Assembly (NCBI GenBank): GCA_031376385.1
Contig: JANMDQ010000029.1
Span: 124,001-188,000 of the forward strand
Origin: Aquisediminimonas sp031376385
GTDB taxonomy: Bacteria > Pseudomonadota > Alphaproteobacteria > Sphingomonadales > Sphingomonadaceae
DNA: 64,000 nucleotides
Direction of reading: 5' to 3'
Notes under the pieces: generated by a model
Database searches by the model: none
Told to the model about the DNA's origin: nothing
What the model saw: only the letters and a program-made list of their open reading frames with translations
Program-made: the position numbers and the translations under genes
In this document: piece by piece, positions 23,499 through 32,552 of the stretch
Numbering within the stretch: position 1 is the stretch's first letter
Layout: the number at the start of each line of letters is the position of its first letter

Positions 23499-25385
23499 TC
23501 ACGAGAGAGCTCCTTCAATCGCCGCTTCAATTTCGGCGATGCGGAATGGTTGGCCGGATACTTTGTTGAGCGGCTTTGCATCGACCAAAAACAAGTCGCG
23601 GATCACGGTTTTGAGCTGCCCTGTGTTCATTTCCGGAATGATCACCTTGTCAAAACTATGCAGCAATTCGCCCAGATTGCGCGGCATTGGCCAGATGTGG
23701 CGGATGTGGATGTGGCTCACGTCATAACCTTTGCGCCGCATCCGCAGCACGGCCTGATGGATCGGGCCATAGGTCGATCCCCAGCCGACAATCGCAAGCT
23801 TTCCGCCTGCTTCGCCCAGTTCGACGGCTTGTTCAGGGATATGATCGGCAATTCCGTCAATCTTGGCCTTGCGCAGGTCCGTCATCGCCTGATGATTGGC
23901 GGGCGAATAATCGAGGTGGCCGGTGTCGACTTGCTTTTCAATCCCGCCGATCCGGTGGAGCAGGCCGGGGGTGCCGGGCTTCACCCAAGGCCGGGCCAAC
24001 TTGGCATCGCGGCTGTAGGGCTTGAAGCCGCCTTCGGGCACATGATCAAGGAAGGTGACGGGGAAGGGTTTATAGTCCGCCATGTCCGGCACCAGCCAAG
24101 GCTCTGCTGCGTTGGCGATATAGCCGTCTGTCAGCAGCATCACAGGCGTCATGAACTGCGTGGCGAGCCGCACCGCTTCAATCGCGCAGTCAAACGTGTC
24201 GACGGGCGAAGAGGCGGCAATAACGGGCATCGGCGTATCGCCATTGCGCCCGTAAACAGCCTGATAAAGATCGGACTGCTCCGTCTTGGTAGGCAGGCCC
24301 GTCGATGGCCCGCCGCGCTGGGAATTGATGATCACCAGCGGCAGTTCCGTCATCACGGCCAGCCCCATCGCTTCGGTCTTCAGCGCAATGCCGGGGCCAG
24401 AGGAAGACGTAACGCCCAGTTGCCCGGCATAGCTTGCGCCAATGGCGGATCCAATCGCGGCAATTTCATCTTCCGCTTGGAATGTCGTGACGCCATATTC
24501 TTTGAGACGCGACAAAGCGTGCAGGATCGCCGACGCCGGCGTAATCGGGTAGCCGCCGAAAAACAGCTTCAACCCTGCCAGCTGCGCGCCTGCGACCAAG
24601 CCGTAGGATATCGCATCAGCGCCCGTGATCGTGCGATAAAGCCCTGCGTCAACAGGGGCCACGCCCACGTGCCGCCGCGGGATGGCGATGGTGCCGGGCG
24701 ATCCGATTTCTGCCGTTTCGCCGTACGCGTGGCCCGCATTGAGGGCTGCGATGTTCGCCTCCGCCAGAACGGGCTTTTTCGCAAATTTATCGTTGAGCCA
24801 AGCGATGATGGGTTCCCGGTCACGGTCAAACATCCAGAGCGCGAGACCCAACGTCCACATATTCTTGCAGCGCAAAGCCTCTTTATTGCCAAGGCCGTAA
24901 GGTTTGACGGCATCCAGCGTTAGTTGCGAAATGTTGAACTTGATCAGCTGCCATTTCGACAGGCTGTCATCCTCCAGCGGGTTCGCGTCGTAATGCGCCT
25001 TGGTCAGGTTGCGCGCGCCAAATTCGCCTTCGTCTGCGATAATAAGCCCGCCCGGCTTCAAATCATCCACATTGGTCTTAAGCGCGGCCGGGTTCATGGC
25101 GACCAGCACATCGGGCGCGTCCCCTGCGGTCGTAATCTCTGACGATCCAAAATTGATCTGAAACGCCGAAACGCCGAACAGCGTCCCTTGTGGCGCTCGG
25201 ATTTCAGCTGGGAAATCCGGGAAGGTCGCAAAGTCATTGCCAGCTAGGGCGGCTGACAAAGTGAATTGCCCGCCAGTCAATTGCATCCCATCGCCGCTAT
25301 CGCCTGCGAAGCGAACGACAATGGTTTCAGACAGTGCGGTTTCGGTGGGGGGTTCGGACGGGATGCTGCGCGCGGCAGTGGCCAT
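23499..25385 (-). CDS. korA: 2-oxoacid:acceptor oxidoreductase, alpha subunit (gamma-alpha fusion)
   Basis: A 628-residue subunit in which the gamma domain (FAGDSGDGMQLTGGQFTLSAALAGNDFATFPDFPAEIR) is fused to the alpha domain (NEALxCKNMWTLGLALWMF, then GNDAISYGL-like ADAISYGLVAGAQLAG, YPITPASAILHAL, SSGPGIALKTEAMGLAV). This is the two-subunit KorAB type. It offers a ferredoxin-linked route from 2-oxoglutarate in addition to the SucAB-Lpd complex encoded 20 kb away. Confidence 0.93.
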   Translation of the reverse strand: MATAARSIPSEPPTETALSETIVVRFAGDSGDGMQLTGGQFTLSAALAGNDFATFPDFPAEIRAPQGTLFGVSAFQINFGSSEITTAGDAPDVLVAMNPAALKTNVDDLKPGGLIIADEGEFGARNLTKAHYDANPLEDDSLSKWQLIKFNISQLTLDAVKPYGLGNKEALRCKNMWTLGLALWMFDRDREPIIAWLNDKFAKKPVLAEANIAALNAGHAYGETAEIGSPGTIAIPRRHVGVAPVDAGLYRTITGADAISYGLVAGAQLAGLKLFFGGYPITPASAILHALSRLKEYGVTTFQAEDEIAAIGSAIGASYAGQLGVTSSSGPGIALKTEAMGLAVMTELPLVIINSQRGGPSTGLPTKTEQSDLYQAVYGRNGDTPMPVIAASSPVDTFDCAIEAVRLATQFMTPVMLLTDGYIANAAEPWLVPDMADYKPFPVTFLDHVPEGGFKPYSRDAKLARPWVKPGTPGLLHRIGGIEKQVDTGHLDYSPANHQAMTDLRKAKIDGIADHIPEQAVELGEAGGKLAIVGWGSTYGPIHQAVLRMRRKGYDVSHIHIRHIWPMPRNLGELLHSFDKVIIPEMNTGQLKTVIRDLFLVDAKPLNKVSGQPFRIAEIEAAIEGALS

Positions 25386-25547
25386 GTAACTTTGTTCCTG
25401 CGACTATTCGGTGAATAAGTGCCTCTATGCGCTCAAAACCCAAAAACCAAAATAGCAAAACTGTGAGGTTACACATTATCGCTTTGACCATGGACGGGCG
25501 GTGAACGACGCGATAGATCAATTGTGAGAATTCATCTGGAGAAAGAA

Positions 25548-26486
25548 ATGACCGAACCCTATGTTCGCCCCGATGTGGCTGCCTTCCTTGGTTTCCTGAA
25601 TAATGTGCCGGGGCCAAAAATGCACGAACTCTCTGCCCCTGACGCACGCAAGCAAATGCATGTGATGGGGCATGTGGCGGAATTGGAAGTGGGCGAACTG
25701 GGTACGATCCGCGATCTCGAAATACCCGGACCCGCTGGCGTCATCCCTGCACGGCTTTATGATCCCCGCGAAAGCCGCGACGCTGGACCAGTCATGGTCT
25801 TCTACCACGGCGGCGGCTTTGTGATTGGTGACCTTCATACCCATGGGCCTTACTGTGCCGAGGCCGCACGGCAACTCGACATGCCTGTGATCTCCATCGA
25901 TTACCGGCTTGCCCCTGAACATCCTTTCCCCGCCGCAACTGATGACTGCGAAGCGGCTACGCGCTGGATTGCAGAAAACATCCCTTGCACTGGCCTGATC
26001 CTGTCCGGCGACAGCGCGGGCGGAAACCTGACTGTCGTCACGGCTATGGCCCTGCGCGATAATCCGGCAGCTGTGCCTGTGATCGCGCAAAACCCGATCT
26101 ATCCCGTTGTTGCAGACCATGCCGATTGGGACAGTATGCGTAATTTCTCTGACGGATTCCTGCTGTCATCGGAAGGCATGGCGTGGTTTTCGGACGCTTA
26201 CAAAGCTGACATGACGCAGAGGGCCGGCGCGCCGCTGGCTTTCGATCATGCCGGGATGCCGCCAACCGTTGTGATGACAGCAACGCTGGATCCGCTGCAT
26301 GATCAAGGTGTGGCTTATGTGGAGGCGTTAACCGCTGCTGGCGTTCTTGTTCGCCATGTGGAGGCGGACGGCAATATCCACGGCCTGATCAACCTGCGCA
26401 AAATCACGCCATCATCGCAAGATGATGTCACGACGATGCTGACCGCGTTGAAAGAGGTTCTGGCTGAGGTGATGGAGCCAGCGTGA
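25548..26486 (+). CDS. Alpha/beta hydrolase, hormone-sensitive lipase family (esterase)
   Basis: A 312-residue cytosolic esterase of family IV. HGGG oxyanion motif in VFYHGGGFVIGD, nucleophile in SGDSAGGN, then acid and His in TLDPLHDQG and DGNIHGLIN. Substrates are likely short-chain acyl esters. ATG 25548 is chosen for GGAGAAAG just upstream. Its stop overlaps the start of rppH. Confidence 0.9.
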   Translation: MTEPYVRPDVAAFLGFLNNVPGPKMHELSAPDARKQMHVMGHVAELEVGELGTIRDLEIPGPAGVIPARLYDPRESRDAGPVMVFYHGGGFVIGDLHTHGPYCAEAARQLDMPVISIDYRLAPEHPFPAATDDCEAATRWIAENIPCTGLILSGDSAGGNLTVVTAMALRDNPAAVPVIAQNPIYPVVADHADWDSMRNFSDGFLLSSEGMAWFSDAYKADMTQRAGAPLAFDHAGMPPTVVMTATLDPLHDQGVAYVEALTAAGVLVRHVEADGNIHGLINLRKITPSSQDDVTTMLTALKEVLAEVMEPA

Positions 26487-26950
26487 ACGACCTTCCCTAC
26501 CGCCCTTGTGCAGGCATCATGTTGATCAATGCGAACGGCCAAGTCTTTGTCGGGCAGCGGCTGGATAGCGCAACTGACGCGTGGCAGATGCCGCAGGGCG
26601 GGATTGATCCGGGTGAAGATGCGAAAGTTGCTGCTTTGCGGGAATTGGGCGAAGAAACAGGCATTGCGCCGCATCTGGTGAAGATCCTAGCGCAATCATC
26701 GCGAGAACATCTTTACGATTTGCCACCCGAATTGAAGGGCAAAATATGGAACGGAAAATATCGCGGACAGGCACAGATTTGGTTTGCGATGCAGTTTCTG
26801 GGGAGCGACGCTGACGTTGATATCGCAACCCACACCCAAGAGTTTCGGGCATGGCGTTGGGCCGACCCGGCGGACCTCGTTGCGCTCATCGTGCCATTCA
26901 AGCGACAACTTTACTCGGATGTGCTCGCAGAGTTCGCCCACTTGTTCTGA
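26483..26950 (+). CDS. rppH: RNA pyrophosphohydrolase
   Basis: Nudix enzyme that removes pyrophosphate from 5' ends of mRNA and so starts decay. The Nudix box is GGIDPGEDAKVAALRELGEETGI, preceded by AWQMPQGG, and the RppH-type tail FRAWRWADP is present. 155 residues. GTG start within the previous stop (GTGA). Confidence 0.92.
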   Translation: MNDLPYRPCAGIMLINANGQVFVGQRLDSATDAWQMPQGGIDPGEDAKVAALRELGEETGIAPHLVKILAQSSREHLYDLPPELKGKIWNGKYRGQAQIWFAMQFLGSDADVDIATHTQEFRAWRWADPADLVALIVPFKRQLYSDVLAEFAHLF

Positions 26951-27033
26951 CGCTTGGCCTGCCGCGCGGATGAGGCTAAGCTAGCGCATAGGTCGCACCC
27001 ATCACTCCATCTTACCGCATAGGGAAGCGACTT

Positions 27034-28554
27034 ATGACTGTCTCCATATCTGAATCCGACATCGTCGAAAGCGTCGCCGACGCGTTGCAATATATCTCTT
27101 ACTATCATCCGATGGATTATGTCCGCGCACTGGGCGTTGCCTATGAGGTGGAGCAAGGCCCAGCGGCCAAGGACGCGATTGCCCAAATCCTGACCAACAG
27201 CCGCATGTGTGCGGAGGGGCACAGGCCGATTTGTCAGGATACCGGCATCGTGACGGTGTTTGTCAAATGGGGGCAGAGCTGCGTTCTGGAGAGCGCGCGG
27301 AGCTTGCAAGATGTGGTCGATGAAGGGGTACGCCGGGCTTATCTTCATCCAGAGAATAAGCTGCGTGCTTCGATCCTTGCGGACCCGGCCTTTACCCGCG
27401 TGAACACCAAAGACAACACGCCGTGCGTGATGAATGTGGAAATGGTGCCGGGCAACAAAGTGAGCATCGACGTCGCGGCGAAGGGTGGCGGGAGCGAGAA
27501 TAAGAGCAAGTTCAAAATGCTCAATCCGTCGGACAGCATCGTCGACTGGGTGCTTGAAATGGTGCCGCAAATGGGCGCAGGCTGGTGCCCTCCGGGCATG
27601 CTCGGCATCGGCATCGGCGGCACTGCGGAAAAAGCCATGACGCTCGCCAAGGAAAGCCTGATGGGTCATATCGACATGGCCGAACTCAAAGCACGCGGGC
27701 CGCAAACGGACATGGAGTGTCTGCGGGTTGAAATTTTTGACAAGGTCAACGCGCTGGGCATCGGCGCACAGGGCCTGGGCGGGCTTGCCACCATCCTTGA
27801 CGTGAAGATTTTGGATTATCCGACCCACGCCGCGTCCAAGCCCGTAGCGATGATCCCCAATTGCGCCGCGATGCGTCACGCCCATTTCACGCTCGACGGA
27901 TCGGGGCCAGCTTTCCTTGAAACACCCAATCTGGATGACTGGCCCAAGGTGGAATGGGCGCCCGACAGTGCGGCGATCCGCGTTGATCTCGATAGGCTGA
28001 CGCCTGACGATGTGAAGGCTTGGAAAGCGGGCGACCGTTTGCTGCTCACTGGCAAGATGCTCACCGGGCGCGACGCCGCGCATAAGCGGATCGCCGAAAT
28101 GCTCGGGCGGGGCGAAGACTTGCCTGTCAGCTTCAAAGGCCGGATGATCTATTATGTCGGCCCGGTTGATCCGGTGGGCGAAGAGATCGTCGGCCCAGCA
28201 GGCCCGACCACCGCGACCCGCATGGACAAGTTTATGGACATGATGCTTGAACAAGGGCTGCTCGGCTGTGTCGGCAAGGCAGAGCGCGGTCCGGCGGCAA
28301 CGCAGGCGATCGCCAAACATAAAAGCGCCTACCTAATGGCAGTCGGCGGGGCTGCTTACTTAGTCGCCCGCGCGATCAAGGGCAGCAAGGTCGTGGGCTT
28401 TGCTGACCTTGGCATGGAAGCGATCTACGAATTTGAAGTGCAGGACTTCCCTGTGACGGTTGCGGTGGATTCATCAGGCGAAAATGTCCATGTCAGCGCG
28501 CCAATGCTGTGGAAGAAGCGGATTGCGGAGGAAGGGTTACTGGAGGGGGTTTAG
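27034..28554 (+). CDS. fumA: Fumarate hydratase, class I (Fe-S)
   Basis: Oxygen-sensitive [4Fe-4S] fumarase of the TCA cycle. The 506-residue single chain contains both alpha and beta regions: RPICQDTGIVTVF and AAKGGGSENKSKFKMLNPSD in the first, GRMIYYVGPVDPV and GPAGPTTATRMDKFMDMML in the second. Cysteines in ICQDTG, CPPG and CAAMRH are candidates for the cluster. AGGGAAG precedes the ATG. Confidence 0.94.
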   Translation: MTVSISESDIVESVADALQYISYYHPMDYVRALGVAYEVEQGPAAKDAIAQILTNSRMCAEGHRPICQDTGIVTVFVKWGQSCVLESARSLQDVVDEGVRRAYLHPENKLRASILADPAFTRVNTKDNTPCVMNVEMVPGNKVSIDVAAKGGGSENKSKFKMLNPSDSIVDWVLEMVPQMGAGWCPPGMLGIGIGGTAEKAMTLAKESLMGHIDMAELKARGPQTDMECLRVEIFDKVNALGIGAQGLGGLATILDVKILDYPTHAASKPVAMIPNCAAMRHAHFTLDGSGPAFLETPNLDDWPKVEWAPDSAAIRVDLDRLTPDDVKAWKAGDRLLLTGKMLTGRDAAHKRIAEMLGRGEDLPVSFKGRMIYYVGPVDPVGEEIVGPAGPTTATRMDKFMDMMLEQGLLGCVGKAERGPAATQAIAKHKSAYLMAVGGAAYLVARAIKGSKVVGFADLGMEAIYEFEVQDFPVTVAVDSSGENVHVSAPMLWKKRIAEEGLLEGV

Positions 28555-28670
28555 ACTTCTGCGAAATCTAAGCAGTAATGGCCGCTGTTTATGACAGCCC
28601 ATCTTTTTGTGATGGCTTAACTTGCCGCCGGAGCGACTTTCTGGTTGATCATGCCGAAAGGATCCAGATA

Positions 28671-28940
28671 ATGTCGCGCATTGCCAAACTCTATCAAAAA
28701 CTTCTTGACCGACGGGTGCTCAGCTTTCTCGAATTTCAAAAGCTGCTCCAAGCGTTTGGATATGTCCATGTTCGCACGCGCGGCAGTCATATGACATATC
28801 GACGCCCGGACATTGCAGATATTCGTGTTATCCAGCCAAAGGGAAAAGACGCAAAGCCCTACCAAGTTCAGCAGTTTGTTGATATCATTGAAACACACGC
28901 GCTGACACTGGACGGTTCTGACGATGAGTCTTCACTATAA
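28671..28940 (+). CDS. hicA: HicA family toxin
   Basis: mRNA interferase toxin of a HicAB pair. The 89-residue protein is somewhat longer than the 60-residue archetype but has the diagnostic RRVLSFLEFQKLLQAFGYVHVRTRGSHMTYRRP, with the catalytic His in GSHMTY, and a final helix QQFVDIIE. ATG at 28671 follows AAAGGA. It overlaps hicB by 17 bp. Confidence 0.85.
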   Translation: MSRIAKLYQKLLDRRVLSFLEFQKLLQAFGYVHVRTRGSHMTYRRPDIADIRVIQPKGKDAKPYQVQQFVDIIETHALTLDGSDDESSL

Positions 28941-29151
28941 CATCAATCTTTTTTGGTCTGATACCGATGGCTGTTGGATTGCTGATGTCCCAGATTTGCG
29001 CGGCTGCAGCGCGCACGGCGCGACGCCAGAAGAGGCCGCTCGGGAAGCGCAGATTGCAATAGAGCAATGGGTGGAAGTCGCTTCTGAATACGGCGATCCG
29101 ATCCCTGCGCCGCGGTATCGACCTGCAATTTATGCAGTCAAAGCCGCCTAA
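28924..29151 (+). CDS. hicB: HicB family antitoxin
   Basis: A 75-residue partially degraded-RNase-H-fold antitoxin: INLFWSDTDGCWIADVPDLRGCSAHGATPEEAAREAQIAIEQWVE matches the HicB pattern. It lacks a recognisable C-terminal DNA-binding domain, so autoregulation by this protein alone is uncertain. Confidence 0.83.
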   Translation: MSLHYNINLFWSDTDGCWIADVPDLRGCSAHGATPEEAAREAQIAIEQWVEVASEYGDPIPAPRYRPAIYAVKAA

Positions 29152-29193
29152 TCGCCATTTGATCACGGCGTGCAAATGTGGTCGAATAAGGCT

Positions 29194-29637
29194 CTAATTC
29201 AGGGCAGCCACGATCACTTTGGCATTCTCTGCCATAAACGGATTGACGATGCGCAGACCTTCCACTTCAAGCCCGTCGTGCATATCTTCGCTCAGCAGCA
29301 TCGTGGCCCCTGCACGTCGCGCGACGGCGATGATTACGGCGTCGAAATACTGGAGATTGAATCGAGCCGAAATAGCGACGGCTGCTACGAAATCTTCGGC
29401 AAGTGTGGAAACACAACGATACACGTCCATGACGAGCTCAATGCGCATCAAGGCATCTGCAAGATCAATGTCTTTGCTTCGCCGCGACACGTTCAGATAT
29501 TCGCCCACAACTTGCAATGGTAATATCGGGCGTGCTTTGGCAATGCGATCAAGCAAATTGAGTGCGAGCGCGGTACGACCAACATCATCTTCCGCGCTGA
29601 TTGCATAAATCAGGACGTTGGTATCAACTGCTATCAA
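29194..29637 (-). CDS. PIN domain toxin (VapC-like)
   Basis: A 147-residue PIN-domain ribonuclease. Acidic residues fit the active site: D5 in VDTNVLIYA, E45-type residue in VGEYLNV, D in YFDAVIIAVA and the late SEDM. Its start overlaps the antitoxin stop (ATGA). The target RNA is unknown. Confidence 0.85.
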   Translation of the reverse strand: MIAVDTNVLIYAISAEDDVGRTALALNLLDRIAKARPILPLQVVGEYLNVSRRSKDIDLADALMRIELVMDVYRCVSTLAEDFVAAVAISARFNLQYFDAVIIAVARRAGATMLLSEDMHDGLEVEGLRIVNPFMAENAKVIVAALN

Positions 29638-29879
29638 CGACCGGTTCGTTCTTCATATGTTGCCGGGCCATTTAGCCCGGGCAGTCCTTCTCGTAACAGC
29701 GCCATCATCCTTTCATGCCTCGCCCGGTATTCGGGATCATCCATATAATTGACCCGTTCTGGAACGACACTGGCAATTATGTGTCCGTTTTTGGTCACTT
29801 TAATGGTTTCCCCGGCCTGAACTTTGGCAAAGGCGGCAGACGCATTTTTGTTAAATTCCCGGATCGACATAACGCCCAT
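29634..29879 (-). CDS. Phd/YefM family antitoxin
   Basis: An antitoxin of about 81 residues; the MSIREFNKNASAAFAKVQAGETIKVTKNGHIIASVVP core is the Phd/YefM DNA-binding fold, and the Pro/Arg-rich tail would wrap the toxin. GGAG lies 8 nt upstream of ATG 29879, which is preferred over an ATG 36 nt further upstream that would lie inside the operator palindrome. Confidence 0.83.
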   Translation of the reverse strand: MGVMSIREFNKNASAAFAKVQAGETIKVTKNGHIIASVVPERVNYMDDPEYRARHERMMALLREGLPGLNGPATYEERTGR

Positions 29880-29895
29880 CGCGCGCACTCCAAAT

Positions 29896-29914
29896 TGTTG
29901 CAACAGTTGCAACA
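29896..29914. promoter_or_regulatory. Putative antitoxin operator TGTTGCAACaGTTGCAACA
   Basis: A perfect 19-bp palindrome (9-bp arms, one central base) lies 17 bp upstream of the antitoxin start codon. Phd-type antitoxins repress their own promoters through such dyads. Confidence 0.65.
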
Positions 29915-29954
29915 TATCCTATAGCTAGGCCATGTTCAAGCAGCCCGCACACCA

Positions 29955-30848
29955 ATGATCTGGCTCCCCGCCGCTCTCCTCGCTGGCCTGTTTCAGGCGT
30001 GGCGCACAGCCGTCCAGCAGCGGGTTCGCGCGGACTTGTCGGTCAACGCCGCAGGACTGGTGCGGTATCTTTACGGGTTTCCGGTGGCCTGCCTTTTGCT
30101 TGGGCTGTACCTGCTTGTCCGGGGCGCCAGTCTGCCAACGGTTGGCGCAGACTTCCTGCCTTTCGCGGCGCTGGGCGGGCTTGCCCAATTGCTTGGCACG
30201 CTTCTTCTCATCATGGCTTTTGGGTTCCGGTCTTATGTGGTGGGAACGGCCTATGCCAAGACAGAAGCCGTGCAAGGTGCCATCTTGGCGATGATCCTGC
30301 TTGGCGAAATGCTGAGTTTGCTGACATGGTTTGGCATTGCAGTCGGTGTGATGGGCGTGATCATTTTATCGACGGGTGGTCAAAGGTTGAAGGCGGCTGA
30401 TCTGGTGCAACCCGCCGCGCTCTGCGGGCTTGGTGCTGGGCTGCTGTTTGCGCTCACGTCCGTCTTTGTGAAACGCGCCACATTGGCAGTGGCGACTGAG
30501 GATAAGGTGATGAGCGCCCTTATCGCCCTTGTCGCTGTGTTGTTGATCCAGTTGGTGATGCAGGGCGGCTATGTGCTTTGGAAGGAGCGAGATCAAATCG
30601 CACCGGTGTTCCGCACTTGGCGCGTTTCAGGGCAAGTTGGCATCCTTGCGGCACTTGGTTCGGCTTGCTGGTTCACAGGATTTGCAACGGCCCCGGTCGC
30701 GCTGGTCCGCGCGGTGGGGCAAGTGGAGGTCATATTCACGTTGTTATTTGGCCGCTTTTACCTTGGTGAACGGCTTAAGCGTAGCGAAGTGGCGGGGTTG
30801 CTGCTTGTCGCGGCGGGCGTGATTCTGTCTCTGATTGGCGGGCTTTAA
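29955..30848 (+). CDS. DMT superfamily (EamA) transporter
   Basis: A 297-residue polytopic permease with about ten hydrophobic segments in two repeats; each ends with a Gly-rich helix (GIAVGVMGVIILSTGG and GLLLVAAGVILSLIGG). The second half contains the typical KRATLAVATEDKVMSALIALV loop. Substrate unknown and little identity to the permease at 239. It converges with the serine hydrolase gene, stops overlapping by four bases. Confidence 0.85.
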   Translation: MIWLPAALLAGLFQAWRTAVQQRVRADLSVNAAGLVRYLYGFPVACLLLGLYLLVRGASLPTVGADFLPFAALGGLAQLLGTLLLIMAFGFRSYVVGTAYAKTEAVQGAILAMILLGEMLSLLTWFGIAVGVMGVIILSTGGQRLKAADLVQPAALCGLGAGLLFALTSVFVKRATLAVATEDKVMSALIALVAVLLIQLVMQGGYVLWKERDQIAPVFRTWRVSGQVGILAALGSACWFTGFATAPVALVRAVGQVEVIFTLLFGRFYLGERLKRSEVAGLLLVAAGVILSLIGGL

Positions 30849-32023
30849 TTTGGTGCGCGCTTTAGGATAGCCTCTTCAACCGCGTAAAAGGATGAGGCTC
30901 CGCGCGGCTCATCCTCTGGCACCGCAGTGGTAAAGAAAGCTGTGCCTTTGCCGCCTTTGCGGTCCACCCACAGCCCGGATTTCAGGCCATAAGCTTCCCC
31001 TGCGTGGCCTATCCTTTCGCGGCCATCGCCAAAACCGTCATCTTTACACCCTGTGCCACCATTGCCGATCGTCTGCACGGCCAGACCGTAAGCGCAGAAA
31101 AATCCGTCTTCGGCCAAGCCATTTTCACCGACGCCGTTGCGCCCGTCAAAGCGCCACTGTGGTTTGATCAGTTCGGCAAAGGACGCGGGTTTGAGAAAGC
31201 CCTTGCCGCCGCGAAGCATCATTTGGCCGGTCTTGGCCAAATCCCGCGCGGAGATGCGCAGCCCGCCTTGGGGGGAGAATATCGCGCCGTTCCAACCAAG
31301 CGTGTAACGCGTCAAATTGCACGCGCCGTCTTTTCCCGGCACACCGGGGCAGGGGGGTAATTTGCCCTTCAAGTCATCCCGCGCCACTTCGCCTGTCGCC
31401 CGGTAGAGCGTCACGGCGCGGGCGGCTTCGCGCTCAGTGCAGGGCGACCAGTTAAAGCAAGCAGCGAGTTTCAACGGCTTCAACACGATGCGGTCAATCA
31501 ACTGGTCAAATCGCTCGCCCGTTGCGGCCTCCATCACACCCGCGATAATGGGGAAATTGAGGTTGGTATAGGCAAACCAGCCACTCCCCGGCGCGTGTTT
31601 GCCGTCCCATGCTTTGGGATCAGCAAGCTTCGCGCGAACCGTGTCATCAACCGGGATCAGATAATCCGCCCCATCGGTAACGCTGGATTGATGGGACAGA
31701 AGCAGGCGGAGCGTAATCGGCGCGTCGGGGAAGGACGGGTTGCGTAAGCGCCAGCCGAGATAGTCTGACACATCGCGGTCTAGGTTCAACTTCCCCTGAT
31801 CCACCAGCCGCATCACGCCCAGCGCCACATAAAGCTTGCTGACCGATGCGATGCGCACGGGATCATCAATCGTGACAGCGCGGTTGCTGTCCTTGTTGGC
31901 AACGCCCTCCACGATCACCGGCGTGATCCGCCGCGCATCAAAATCAACGCGGACGGTGGCTGGCGGCGCGGCGAGGGCAGGGGAAGTGAGAAGAGCGGCG
32001 AGGAGAAGAGTGAGGCTACGCAT
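30845..32023 (-). CDS. Serine hydrolase, beta-lactamase class C family
   Basis: A 392-residue exported hydrolase of the class C/PBP4-like fold. Signal peptide MRSLTLLLAALLTSPALAA, then SVSK (Ser-x-x-Lys) in RIASVSKLYV, YTN in WFAYTNLNF, and HAG in RIGHAGEAYG near the end. Such proteins are esterases, peptidases or D-aminopeptidases more often than true beta-lactamases. ATG 32023 is selected because it begins the signal peptide; the open frame upstream has no coding features. Confidence 0.85.
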   Translation of the reverse strand: MRSLTLLLAALLTSPALAAPPATVRVDFDARRITPVIVEGVANKDSNRAVTIDDPVRIASVSKLYVALGVMRLVDQGKLNLDRDVSDYLGWRLRNPSFPDAPITLRLLLSHQSSVTDGADYLIPVDDTVRAKLADPKAWDGKHAPGSGWFAYTNLNFPIIAGVMEAATGERFDQLIDRIVLKPLKLAACFNWSPCTEREAARAVTLYRATGEVARDDLKGKLPPCPGVPGKDGACNLTRYTLGWNGAIFSPQGGLRISARDLAKTGQMMLRGGKGFLKPASFAELIKPQWRFDGRNGVGENGLAEDGFFCAYGLAVQTIGNGGTGCKDDGFGDGRERIGHAGEAYGLKSGLWVDRKGGKGTAFFTTAVPEDEPRGASSFYAVEEAILKRAPN

Positions 32024-32519
32024 CCACGAATGATGGCCGATGAGCCGCGCAACTGCAATCCCGCCGCGCTCGTTCTGTTCAAAGTTGACACTTGGTTGAC
32101 ACCTGAATGCTCTTGTGTGGAACCTATATTCAGCCGGCCCTGTCTTCTTACGCGGCGGGCACGCGAAGGTCACAAAAGTCACACGAAAACGCACTTTCGA
32201 TGAACGGATGTTCATATTTCCTCGCTTGGCAACACCCCATGACAGGCTAGGCAGCGAATCGAAATGCGAGTCAGCGGTCATCCCGAAGGTCAACCAAAAA
32301 ATCACCTATATTTCAAGAACACTATGTGAACATCGACCGTGGGGCATATGATGACGGGAGCACAGATCCTGGCACAAGGGTAACAATGGCTGGTATGTTG
32401 GGGGGGGCTGACAGGCGGCTGGTGTGGCGAAACCGCCAAATGCGGACATCTATCCCGAGCGATTTCCATTTAATTCGACGTTTCCGGAAATATCGTTGAC
32501 ATTAAGTGTTGCTATTTCT
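32024..32519. other. Gene-free stretch between serine hydrolase and ars operon
   Basis: About 500 bp with no convincing coding frame in either direction. It contains a GTCACA repeat (GGTCACAAAAGTCACACG, 32169-32186), a run of eight G residues near 32400 and falling GC content toward the ars promoter. It may hold the hydrolase promoter and remains of older sequence. Confidence 0.5.
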
Positions 32520-32539
32520 ATTTCGATAATTATCGAAAT
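32496..32539 (+). promoter_or_regulatory. ars promoter with ArsR operator
   Basis: TTGACA (32496-32501) is a consensus -35 box; a weaker -10 (TATTTC, 32519-32524) follows at 17 bp. ATTTCGATAATTATCGAAAT (32520-32539) is a perfect 20-bp palindrome that overlaps the -10 and ends 13 bp before the arsR start. This placement suits repression by ArsR that is relieved by arsenite. Confidence 0.72.
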
Positions 32540-32552
32540 GTGAGTCGTAATC

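Noticed and set aside
23331..24923. 530-codon plus-strand frame opposite korA
   Set aside because: Shadow of korA extended into the repeat element; Arg/His/Gln-rich sequence without family resemblance.
30845..32023. True class C beta-lactamase (resistance gene)
   Set aside because: SxxK, YxN and HxG are shared by many esterases and peptidases; nothing specific to AmpC (no ampR neighbour, different spacing) was seen.
32024..32305. N-terminal extension of the serine hydrolase
   Set aside because: The extra 94 residues have no signal-peptide or domain character, while MRSLTLLLAALL at 32023 is a clear signal peptide.
32115..32351. Small plus-strand frame before arsR
   Set aside because: No ribosome site, odd composition and no sign of a protein family; treated as non-coding.
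32400..32407. Run of eight G as a phase-variation tract
   Set aside because: It is not in or next to a reading frame whose expression it could switch.
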